NCBI GenBank assembly: GCA_017384225.1
Contig: JAFNUD010000008.1
Location: 1 to 41,705 of the forward strand
Direction of reading: 5' to 3'
Source: Paludibacteraceae bacterium
Lineage (GTDB): Bacteria; Bacteroidota; Bacteroidia; Bacteroidales; Paludibacteraceae
DNA: 41,705 nt
The translations under genes and the position numbers were made by a program. Positions within the stretch are counted from its first letter, which is position 1, and each line of letters begins with the position of its first letter. The notes under the pieces are model-generated. The model was not told the origin of the DNA. It was given only the letters and a program-made list of their open reading frames with translations, and searched no databases. Of the stretch, positions 7,504-14,805 are shown in pieces.

Positions 7504-8484
7504 TTATAGGGTCAGGAGGTTTTGCTGAATGACAAAGCCATACAGCATACCCATAAACATGACAAACTTGATAATCAACTGTGTACGGCGGTATTCCAAT
7601 GGTGTTTTGCTTGCCCATAGCAAGGCAATAGCACATATAATTGGGGTAATCAAGCCAAAGATGATATAACGGGTAGAGAAACTTTGCCATGTGTATGGAA
7701 ATGGTAGTACATCGAAAGCGATGTAAGCAATTAAGACCACTGTTGCAACAAGGAATATGGTTACAATAATTTTACTAGCCTTTATGCCCCAAACAATCGG
7801 CATTGTGCGACACTCCAGCTCACGATCGCCATTGATATCTTCGATGTCTTTCACTATTTCGCGTACCAAAGTAATAAGAAACGCAAACAGTGCAAATCCA
7901 CCTATCCATACATATAGATAGCCTGTGATAGGAGTGTATTTTAATGTTTCTCCGTAGAGATGGCGTAGGTAATCGGCATTGATAATAGCTATGGTCAGAG
8001 GTACTAATGCTGTTGTGAATGCTACGACGATATTTCCTACCAGCAGTTGGCGTTTGTAGCTGGCAGAATAGAACCATAGCAGTCCAGGGATGACAATGTA
8101 CATCATCGCTAAAGTCCAGCTTCGTGCCCACCAAGCGGTAGCTAAGCCTGCCACTATACCAGCCCCACTCAATACTTGAAATAGACGCATGGCTCCATCT
8201 CGTGAGATAGCACGTGTAACCACTAAATCATCAGGACGATTGATGCGATCGATCTTTACATCAAAATAGTCATTGATAACGTAGCCGCCAGCAGCTATCA
8301 ATACGATGCTCAATGTGAGCAAGGTTAGTATCCACCACGGCATGAGTTCTTTGAACTGTGCTAGTTGCAACAAAGGTGTAGCGACCCACTTCTCTATCAC
8401 GTAGAGCAAGATGGCTATAAAAGCCAAGTTGCCTACGCGCAGTAGTTGGAGAAAAGGTTTTATTTTTGCTGTTAACTCTTTCAC
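7504..8484 (-). CDS. UbiA-superfamily prenyltransferase, DGGGP synthase-like
   Basis: A 326-residue polytopic membrane protein with the two Asp-rich motifs of UbiA prenyltransferases, NDYFDVKID (71-79) and DIEDINGD (213-220), and about eight or nine hydrophobic segments. It transfers a polyprenyl group from its diphosphate to a lipid or aromatic acceptor. The NDYFD and DIEDINGD forms resemble the Bacteroidota proteins annotated as geranylgeranylglycerol-phosphate geranylgeranyltransferase, which would add the second ether-linked chain in archaeal-type lipids. A GGGP synthase (pcrB) is present at 30170-30895, which fits that reading. It is not adjacent to menaquinone genes. A different acceptor cannot be excluded. 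The start is 13 nt after the amylase stop. Confidence 0.82.
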   Translation of the reverse strand: MKELTAKIKPFLQLLRVGNLAFIAILLYVIEKWVATPLLQLAQFKELMPWWILTLLTLSIVLIAAGGYVINDYFDVKIDRINRPDDLVVTRAISRDGAMRLFQVLSGAGIVAGLATAWWARSWTLAMMYIVIPGLLWFYSASYKRQLLVGNIVVAFTTALVPLTIAIINADYLRHLYGETLKYTPITGYLYVWIGGFALFAFLITLVREIVKDIEDINGDRELECRTMPIVWGIKASKIIVTIFLVATVVLIAYIAFDVLPFPYTWQSFSTRYIIFGLITPIICAIALLWASKTPLEYRRTQLIIKFVMFMGMLYGFVIQQNLLTL

Positions 8485-8497
8485 GAACGATAAATAC

Positions 8498-10132
8498 TTA
8501 GTTGTTGATTTTTAGAATCACTCCTTTCCACGCAGGTAGTGTGAGGCATATAGGCGTATGTGACGAGAATGGGAATGTGTATTCGGTGCCAGTGAGCAAG
8601 TCGGTGGCGGATATGATTGTGTATTCAGCTTGTTTCAAATGCTCAAATGCTTCTTGTGGAATACGCACTTGTATGTCCGTTTGATGGTCGTCGAAATTCA
8701 AGACAACTAATAAAGTATGTTGCTTGTACTTGCGAATATAAGCATAATGCTCGTGCTTATTAAAGCCTTCTCTTTGTGCATATACGAGGTCATACATTTC
8801 GCCTTGTGTAATGGCTTTTTCAGTGCGTGCCAGGCGTAGTAGTTGGCGGTAGAAGAGGCGCAAGGCGTGTTGCTCTTCGGAGAGTTTGGCTCCGTCGAAC
8901 TTGCCGTGATTGGTCCATGCCTGAATAGATTTGACACCCCAATAGTCAAAGATGGTAGTTCTGCCATCCATACCTGAGAAGCCTTCTGCATCCATTCCCT
9001 TCTCGCCCAACTCTTGACCCGCATAAATCATCACAGGATTATTGCCCAAGGTGGCTGCTACGATCATAGCAGGTTCGGCACACATGCCACGTCCGCAGAA
9101 GAATCCACTGGCGATACGTTGCTCATCGTGGTTCTCTAAGAAATAGAGCATGTGTTCGCGGATGTCATCTGTAGCTTGCCATTGCTGCGTGATGCCCTCC
9201 GCAGCCCAGTTTTTGCTGGTGACACCGCGCAGATAGTCATACATACCCACTTTGTCGTATAGGTAGTCAAAACCTGCTGCTATATAGCTGCGATAGAGGT
9301 CTGGATTATACACCTCAGCAATAAACAAGAGTTCGGGATATTGCTCTTTTACTTGTGCAATAGCCCATGTCCAAAAGGCTTGTGGCACCATTTCTGCCAT
9401 ATCGCAACGGAATCCGTCAATGCCTTTGCTCGCCCAAAAAAGCAAGATATGCAACATCTTATGCCATGTGTTGGGAATAGGGTCAAACTGTTGCTCACCA
9501 CCATTTTGGTAGAATACGCCATAGTTGAGTTTGACTGTTTCATACCAATCATCTTTGGAAGGATGAGCTGTGAAGCAGTCGTTGCCAGTGGCGCGAGCAG
9601 GTGTTTCGCTATAGCCTTGTAGGTCAAACGACGGAGCAAAAGGCTCGTGCATATAGTAGAAATTGTTCAGAGGTGAGAATGCCCATTTGGGATTATCGTT
9701 TGCTCCCAAATCTTCTACGCCGCGTGGTTTGCAGCTGGAGTGATACTCACGTGCAACATGGTTTGGCACAAAATCGATGATTACTTTCAGGTTAGCAGCA
9801 TGGCTACGCTCCACCAATTGGGTGAACTCTTGCATGCGGCTACGTTTGTCCTCGCACAGGTCGGGAGCAATATCGTAGTAATCGGTGATAGCATATGGAC
9901 TACCAGCCTTGCCTTTTACTATGGAAGGAGTGTTATGTTGTGCGGTGGCATGACGTATAATGCCAGTGTACCAAATGTGTGTCGCACCTAAGTCGCGAAT
10001 AGCGCGAAGGGCTTTAGGTGTGATGGCATTGAGTGTGCCGCAACCATTCTCTTGCAGCGTGCCATTATGTTTGCGCGTATCGTTGTAGTTGGCAAAGGTA
10101 CGCGGTAATAACTGATAAATAATTGGTTTCAA
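8498..10132 (-). CDS. GH13 alpha-amylase family enzyme, cytoplasmic
   Basis: A 544-residue glycoside hydrolase family 13 protein with all four conserved regions: DFVPNH (120-125), GFRCDMAEM with nucleophile Asp244, IAEVYNP with acid/base Glu273, and FLENHDEQ with His335-Asp336. A C-terminal beta-domain follows from about residue 460. There is no signal peptide, so it should act on internal alpha-glucans such as glycogen or imported maltodextrins rather than on external starch. The precise specificity is not readable. It follows ackA by 74 nt without a promoter of the local type, so it may be expressed from the pta promoter. Confidence 0.9.
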   Translation of the reverse strand: MKPIIYQLLPRTFANYNDTRKHNGTLQENGCGTLNAITPKALRAIRDLGATHIWYTGIIRHATAQHNTPSIVKGKAGSPYAITDYYDIAPDLCEDKRSRMQEFTQLVERSHAANLKVIIDFVPNHVAREYHSSCKPRGVEDLGANDNPKWAFSPLNNFYYMHEPFAPSFDLQGYSETPARATGNDCFTAHPSKDDWYETVKLNYGVFYQNGGEQQFDPIPNTWHKMLHILLFWASKGIDGFRCDMAEMVPQAFWTWAIAQVKEQYPELLFIAEVYNPDLYRSYIAAGFDYLYDKVGMYDYLRGVTSKNWAAEGITQQWQATDDIREHMLYFLENHDEQRIASGFFCGRGMCAEPAMIVAATLGNNPVMIYAGQELGEKGMDAEGFSGMDGRTTIFDYWGVKSIQAWTNHGKFDGAKLSEEQHALRLFYRQLLRLARTEKAITQGEMYDLVYAQREGFNKHEHYAYIRKYKQHTLLVVLNFDDHQTDIQVRIPQEAFEHLKQAEYTIISATDLLTGTEYTFPFSSHTPICLTLPAWKGVILKINN

Positions 10133-10150
10133 GGTTCAGCGCGTATTTAT

Positions 10151-10180
10151 ATGGGGAAGCCACAGACATGGCTTTCCCAT
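10151..10180 (-). terminator. Hairpin after ackA, possible attenuating terminator
   Basis: ATGGGGAAGCCA (10151-10162) faces TGGCTTTCCCAT (10169-10180) with a 6-nt loop and one imperfect pair. There is no T-tract on the minus strand, so it may only reduce read-through or protect the pta-ackA 3' end. Confidence 0.5.
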
Positions 10181-10206
10181 CTTAATTCATAATTCATAAT
10201 TCTCAA
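10181..10206 (-). repeat. Word repeat downstream of ackA
   Basis: On the minus strand GAATTATGAATTATGAATTA is repeated directly after the ackA stop codon and before the hairpin. Confidence 0.5.
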
Positions 10207-11397
10207 TTACACAAGGTGCATCGTATCGGATGCAATCATCCATTCCTCGTCGGTAGGGATGATACATACTGCTACTTTGCTATCTGGTGTGGTGAGTAGT
10301 GCTTCTTCGCCGCGAACGGCATTTTTGCTTTCATCAAAATCAATGCCGAGATAGGTGAGCCCTTTGGTTACTTCGGCACGGATATAAGCATCGTTTTCGC
10401 CGATACCACCTGTAAAGACAATCACATCTACACCATTCATTGCTGCGGCATAAGCGCCAATATATTTCTTCACTCTATAGATGAACATGCGGCGAGCGAG
10501 ATCCGCGCGTTGGTTGCCTGCTTGTACGGCATTCTCGATATCGCGTGCATCGCTAGATACGCCGCTCACGCCCATTAGACCAGATTTCTTATTCACCAAA
10601 TTGGAGAACTCGGCAGTGGTAAGGTTCTCTTTGTCCATGATATAGGTAGCGGCTCCAAGATCCAAATCTCCAGAGCGAGTACCCATCATCAGTCCCTCTA
10701 CAGGGGTCAACCCCATAGATGTATCCACCGACTTGCCATTGAGTACAGCAGCGCAGCTACCACCATTACCTATATGAGCGGTAATAATCTTGGTTTGAGC
10801 AGGATCTACGCCTAAATACTCGCATACGCGAGCAGATACATAGCGGTGTGAGGTACCATGGAAACCATAGCGACGGATAGCGTATTTCTCATACAACTCA
10901 TATGGAAGGGCATACATATATGCCTCGTCTGGCATAGTTTGGTGGAAAGCGGTGTCAAATACAGCTACCTGTGGTACAGTAGGCAATGTTTGCTCAATAG
11001 CCTCAATACCTTTTAAGTTAGCAGGATTGTGCAATGGAGCGAGTTCGATACACTTGATAATCATCTCCTTTACTTCTGGGGTGATGACTACTGATTGGTT
11101 GAACTTCTCGCCACCATGTACTACACGGTGACCAACGGCATTGATTTCGTCGAGTGATTGGAGACAACCGATTTTTTCATCAATCAGTGAGTTGAGAATA
11201 AGTTGGATACCTACAGTATGTTCTGGCATGGCTTGTTCGATTTTCACCTTCTCGCCATTAGGCAATTTCACTTGCAAGAATGAGTCTGGCAAACCGATTT
11301 TCTCTACGCCACCTTGTGCCAATATGGCGCGGGTGTCCATATCAAAAAGTTTGTACTTGATACTGCTACTTCCGCAGTTAAGAACTAAGATCTTCAT
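10207..11397 (-). CDS. ackA: Acetate kinase
   Basis: A full-length 396-residue acetate kinase that makes ATP and acetate from acetyl phosphate. The N-terminal motif LNCGSSSIK is at 6-14, HRVVHGG with Arg91 at 90-96, and FDTAFHQTMP with catalytic Asp148 at 147-156. GFHGTSH has His180, and HIGNGGS at 208-214 forms the phosphate loop. FTGGIGEN is near the C-terminus. It starts 21 nt after pta, forming the standard pta-ackA overflow pathway from acetyl-CoA to acetate with substrate-level ATP formation. Confidence 0.97.
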   Translation of the reverse strand: MKILVLNCGSSSIKYKLFDMDTRAILAQGGVEKIGLPDSFLQVKLPNGEKVKIEQAMPEHTVGIQLILNSLIDEKIGCLQSLDEINAVGHRVVHGGEKFNQSVVITPEVKEMIIKCIELAPLHNPANLKGIEAIEQTLPTVPQVAVFDTAFHQTMPDEAYMYALPYELYEKYAIRRYGFHGTSHRYVSARVCEYLGVDPAQTKIITAHIGNGGSCAAVLNGKSVDTSMGLTPVEGLMMGTRSGDLDLGAATYIMDKENLTTAEFSNLVNKKSGLMGVSGVSSDARDIENAVQAGNQRADLARRMFIYRVKKYIGAYAAAMNGVDVIVFTGGIGENDAYIRAEVTKGLTYLGIDFDESKNAVRGEEALLTTPDSKVAVCIIPTDEEWMIASDTMHLV

Positions 11398-11418
11398 ATT
11401 ATTATTGTGTTTTTATGG

Positions 11419-12435
11419 TTATTTCATTCCAATAGCTTGGTTGGCAGTGATGATCACCATTTGTACGATGTCTTGCACTTTGCAACCGCGACTGAGGTCG
11501 TTGACTGGAGCGGCGATGCCTTGTAGGATTGGTCCGACTGCATCAGCACCAGAGAAACGCTCTACGAGTTTGTAGCCAATATTACCTGCTTGCAAGTCAG
11601 GGAACACGAGGACATTGGCTTTGCCTGCTACAGCAGAACCTGGAGCTTTCTGTGCGCCTACGCTCTCAACGAGTGCTGCGTCTAGTTGTAGTTCGCCATC
11701 GATATCTAAGTTGGGTGCCATTTCGTGTGCGATGCGAGTAGCTTCTACCACCTTATCCACGAGTTCGTGCTTTGCACTACCTTTGCTGGAGAAACTGAGC
11801 ATGGCTACGCGTGGTTCTATACCGCCCAAAGCGCGTGCAGTTTCAGCAGTAGTGACTGCTATCTCTGCCAACTCTTGTGCGTTTGGACATGGATTGACTG
11901 CGCAGTCTGCAAACACGAGGAAACCGCCTTCGCCCAAGTGGGTAGCAGGGGTAAACATGAGGAATGCACCTGATACGATATGTACGCCAGGTCGGGTCTT
12001 GAGGATTTGGAAAGCAGGGCGGATCGTATCAGCCGTCGTACCGCGAGCACCTGCGAGTTCGCCATCAGCATCTCCATTCTTAATCATAAGGCATCCCAGA
12101 TAGAGTGGGTCTTTCACTTTCTCGGTAGCTTGCTCAAGGGTCATACCTTTGGCTTTGCGAAGCTCGAAAAGCAAATGGGCATATTCGGGCATTTTAGAAT
12201 CAGTCAGCGGATCAACGATAGTAAGCTCACTATTATCGCTGAGAATATACTCATAGCCTTTTTCCTCTGCCATTTGTCGGATAACGGCAGGATCGCCAAT
12301 CAAGATGAGCTTTGCTACTTTATCTTTGAGCAAAATGTTAGCAGCCTCCAAAGTGCGAGGTTCGTCGCCTTCGGGGAGTACGATGCGCTGAGGGGTCGCT
12401 TGCGCACGTTTGAGCATTTGTTGTAAAATTTCCAT
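11419..12435 (-). CDS. pta: Phosphate acetyltransferase (short type)
   Basis: This enzyme converts acetyl-CoA and phosphate to acetyl phosphate. It is the short form without the N-terminal regulatory domains, 338 residues from MEILQQML. Typical segments are PEGDEPRTLEAA (21-32), FADCAVNPCP, RVAMLSFSSKGS and the C-terminal FPDLQAGNIGYKLVERFSGA region (split here as FPDLQAGN and YKLVERFSGA). A longer frame reaches 12600, but its extra 55 residues run through the promoter at 12499-12530 and have no family counterpart, so the ATG at 12435 is chosen. The leader is about 57 nt. Confidence 0.95.
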   Translation of the reverse strand: MEILQQMLKRAQATPQRIVLPEGDEPRTLEAANILLKDKVAKLILIGDPAVIRQMAEEKGYEYILSDNSELTIVDPLTDSKMPEYAHLLFELRKAKGMTLEQATEKVKDPLYLGCLMIKNGDADGELAGARGTTADTIRPAFQILKTRPGVHIVSGAFLMFTPATHLGEGGFLVFADCAVNPCPNAQELAEIAVTTAETARALGGIEPRVAMLSFSSKGSAKHELVDKVVEATRIAHEMAPNLDIDGELQLDAALVESVGAQKAPGSAVAGKANVLVFPDLQAGNIGYKLVERFSGADAVGPILQGIAAPVNDLSRGCKVQDIVQMVIITANQAIGMK

Positions 12436-12498
12436 ATCTTTGTGTGTTTTAATATCGTGAGTTGGTTGACTATAGGGTATAGCACCCCAAATAGCGTG

Positions 12499-12530
12499 CA
12501 AAGTTACGCAAAAAAATGCAAACATGCAAG
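12499..12530 (-). promoter_or_regulatory. pta-ackA promoter
   Basis: On the minus strand CTTG (12527-12530), 20 nt, then TAACTTTG (12499-12506). It also settles the pta start, because the longer frame begins upstream of it. Confidence 0.85.
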
Positions 12531-12600
12531 TAAATGTGCAAATATTTTCAAAAATGCGCAGTGAGGGTAGTGTTCTTAATCGTGATCCAACCCGTTTCAT

Positions 12601-12890
12601 ACGTTAGCTTACCACTTCGTTAGCACTCTGATATTTGCTAGTGCCCCTTTTTCAGCCCCATGCTTTCGATCAATAAGTTTGAGAATAAGGAGCAAATACA
12701 CTCCTTGTATTCGAAAATATAAATGGCAATAGGAGATTTTTTTCCCAAATAGCAGGATGTGAAGAATGGTAATGAATAGATTTTGATAGACGCTCGGTAG
12801 TTAGTGGGGGAGCGTGTTATCTATCATATTTTTGCAATAAACACGATTCTAAAAATAAAAATAAGGGGGTAAAATGCACTTTTTTTCGAT
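12601..12890. other. Intergenic stretch without a supported gene
   Basis: This lies between the divergent pta and tRNA promoters. I see no credible coding frame. It holds two modest inverted repeats, GCACT/AGTGC (12623-12644, followed by CCCCTTTTT) and AAGGAG/CTCCTT (12687-12706), neither convincing as a terminator or an RNA gene. Confidence 0.5.
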
Positions 12891-12894
12891 TTTT

Positions 12895-12926
12895 CTTGCG
12901 CATGTGCATTTTTTGTTGTACCTTTG
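12895..12926 (+). promoter_or_regulatory. Promoter of the CAT-anticodon tRNA
   Basis: CTTG (12895-12898), 20 nt, then TACCTTTG (12919-12926), about 42 nt before the tRNA. The -33 box continues as TTGCGCATGTGCA. Confidence 0.87.
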
Positions 12927-12967
12927 CAGTCGCGTTGGTAGGTATAGTATGATTCCTAATCGCGCGG

Positions 12968-13042
12968 GGTCCTATAGCTCAGTTGGTTAGTAGCACCTGA
13001 CTCATAATCAGGGGGTCCTTGGTTCAAGCCCAAGTGGGACCA
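12968..13042 (+). tRNA. tRNA with CAT anticodon, probably tRNA-Ile2 (lysidine type)
   Basis: The acceptor stem is GGTCCTA with TGGGACC. The anticodon stem is CCTGA/TCAGG around loop CTCATAA, giving anticodon CAT. The T stem is CTTGG/CCAAG. The 3' CCA is not encoded. The acceptor pairs C4-G69 and C5-G68 match tRNA-Ile2, the substrate of TilS, rather than elongator Met, so isoleucine (AUA) is favoured but not proven. The D arm is odd: after GCTCAGTTGGTTAG there is an extra T before AGC, which breaks the 13-22 pair and makes the gene 75 nt instead of 74. Confidence 0.88.
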
Positions 13043-13043
13043 C

Positions 13044-13076
13044 AAAAAAGAGTTGCCAATTCGGCAACTCTTTTTT
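13044..13076. terminator. Bidirectional terminator
   Basis: GAGTTGCC (13050-13057), loop AATTC, GGCAACTC (13063-13070), with six A residues before and six T residues after. It ends the tRNA transcript on the plus strand and the pot operon on the minus strand. Confidence 0.92.
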
Positions 13077-13089
13077 ATTCGTCTAACAC

Positions 13090-14805
13090 TTAAAATTTCC
13101 ATTTGACACCTGCTAAGAAATGAATACCTTGCGAGTGATAACCATAGAAAATCTCGTGTTTACGATTAAGATAATCATTGACTTGCAGATACACACTCAG
13201 CCAACGATTGATAGCATATTGACCACCAATATTGAGGCAAATGATAGGGCGTAGTTCTGTAGATAGGTATGGGGTAATATATGCCTGACGGCTACCTGCA
13301 AAATAATTTTCAGAATAAATGCTCCACTTGGTGTCAATATGTGCTTCAAGGTGAGCATATGCATCCCAATTAGGGCGGTCGAAGATAGTCGTCGTCCAGT
13401 CTGCAGAGGCATCGTAGCTATTAGCTTCTTGATAGTACAACTTATCTTGCGTAGCGGATGGTTCTTGATGATAGAAATAGTAGTTACCTCCTAAATTGAT
13501 TTCCAAAATATCACGGTAGTGATAGTGCAGATTAGCACCTACTTTCCATCGTTGAATGTTGCTCATCCAAAGGGTGTAAGCATTGACTTGCTTTTCAGCA
13601 TTTGTATGAGCTGCCATATTGCATGCATTCATCATGTATGCATAACCGCCATACAAATCAATGAGCAATGTCTTTGCAGGGCGAATCTTAAAACCTACTT
13701 GTGCATCTACAGGGGTATAAGCGCGTGGAGAATTCCATAAGAGTCCTGTCGTTGGGTTGAGATAGCGGTTATAAGTCATATACTCCTCCCATGATCCCAA
13801 TCCGAATTGACCAGTAGCATTAGCATAGACGTGGAAGATATTGTCCATCATGCTCCATTCAAATTGTACATTGGGCGATGGCGCAAAACTAAGATTATCT
13901 ATGCCGCTCAGCAAATTGCCAGTGCCAATGTTCATATTAAGGTTCACGCCCGCGTGCAAACGAATATGATCGTTCTTGTACTCGTAGAACGGTTCTACAC
14001 GAATATTGTGGCGGGGAGTAGTCGTCAAACTATCGTCGAATGTGGTATAGAATGTGTTTTGCACATAAGCTTTTATACCAGCACTATGCTGCTGATTAGT
14101 CCACCATAAATCCAAATGCGATTTGACGCTATGCTCAAGTGTCCAGTCTAAAGTCGTAAAAATACTATATCCTGTCTGAATACGGTATTGTATGGGGGCT
14201 TTGTTGGTAGAGCGAATGCCTATCTTGGTATTGGCATTCCAAAGTGTTTTCCACTCGCTCCAATTGGGCTGATAGACATATGCATCATTGTTTCCCTCAA
14301 TGGTAAAATATAAATCAGCACCAGAGAAATGACGAGCAACTTGCATACCTAAAGTGGATTGAGAAAGGGCATCCTTTCCCCAATACGCATCGTGCTTGGC
14401 GTAGAGGTTAAGAGACATCTTTTTCTTTTGGTGGATTTGATATCCGAAGAAGAAATGGGTATTGCGATAGCCTGCAGCTCCCTCCAAAATACCATCAAGT
14501 GGAGATGGATGTGTAAGGTTGGTCTTAGCGGCGGGTAACTGGTTGATATTGTAGTCAATAGACAATGGAGTGGAGTAGGTAGAATACACTACAGGGTTGA
14601 GTTGAATATCGGGAGTGATAATAGCAGGACGCTGATTGATTTTTCCTGCACTTTGTATTGCTGGCTGAAAATCGCGTTCTACGGTCACGATTCGATGGAT
14701 AGTAGTGTCGCTTTGGGCAATTGACAACTGACTGTTGACAATTGATAACAAAACCATAAGGGCAATCAGTACGCCGTTTTGTCGAATTATGATGTTTTTT
14801 CTCAT
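13090..14805 (-). CDS. Outer-membrane beta-barrel protein, last gene of the pot operon
   Basis: A 571-residue protein with a signal peptide (through SIAQS, near residue 31), then alternating aromatic and polar strands to the C-terminus, which ends GVKWKF with a terminal Phe as expected for an outer-membrane barrel. It resembles the barrel part of TonB-dependent-receptor-like proteins of Bacteroidales, but I see no plug domain or TonB box. Its start overlaps the TPR gene stop by 4 nt, so the two are translationally coupled and probably act together. Part of the signal peptide (SIVNSQLSI, 21-29) is encoded by a repeated word. The substrate is unknown; polyamine entry is only an inference from the operon. 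Confidence 0.75.
   Translation of the reverse strand: MRKNIIIRQNGVLIALMVLLSIVNSQLSIAQSDTTIHRIVTVERDFQPAIQSAGKINQRPAIITPDIQLNPVVYSTYSTPLSIDYNINQLPAAKTNLTHPSPLDGILEGAAGYRNTHFFFGYQIHQKKKMSLNLYAKHDAYWGKDALSQSTLGMQVARHFSGADLYFTIEGNNDAYVYQPNWSEWKTLWNANTKIGIRSTNKAPIQYRIQTGYSIFTTLDWTLEHSVKSHLDLWWTNQQHSAGIKAYVQNTFYTTFDDSLTTTPRHNIRVEPFYEYKNDHIRLHAGVNLNMNIGTGNLLSGIDNLSFAPSPNVQFEWSMMDNIFHVYANATGQFGLGSWEEYMTYNRYLNPTTGLLWNSPRAYTPVDAQVGFKIRPAKTLLIDLYGGYAYMMNACNMAAHTNAEKQVNAYTLWMSNIQRWKVGANLHYHYRDILEINLGGNYYFYHQEPSATQDKLYYQEANSYDASADWTTTIFDRPNWDAYAHLEAHIDTKWSIYSENYFAGSRQAYITPYLSTELRPIICLNIGGQYAINRWLSVYLQVNDYLNRKHEIFYGYHSQGIHFLAGVKWKF

Noticed and set aside
12436..12600. A longer N-terminus for Pta
   Set aside because: It runs through the promoter at 12499-12530 and has no counterpart in the family.
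12623..12655. GCACT/AGTGC hairpin with CCCCTTTTT as a terminator
   Set aside because: The stem has only five pairs with a 12-nt loop, and no gene ends just upstream on the plus strand.
12968..13042. Elongator tRNA-Met for the CAT tRNA
   Set aside because: C4-G69 and C5-G68 fit tRNA-Ile2 better. Kept as a lesser possibility, not excluded.
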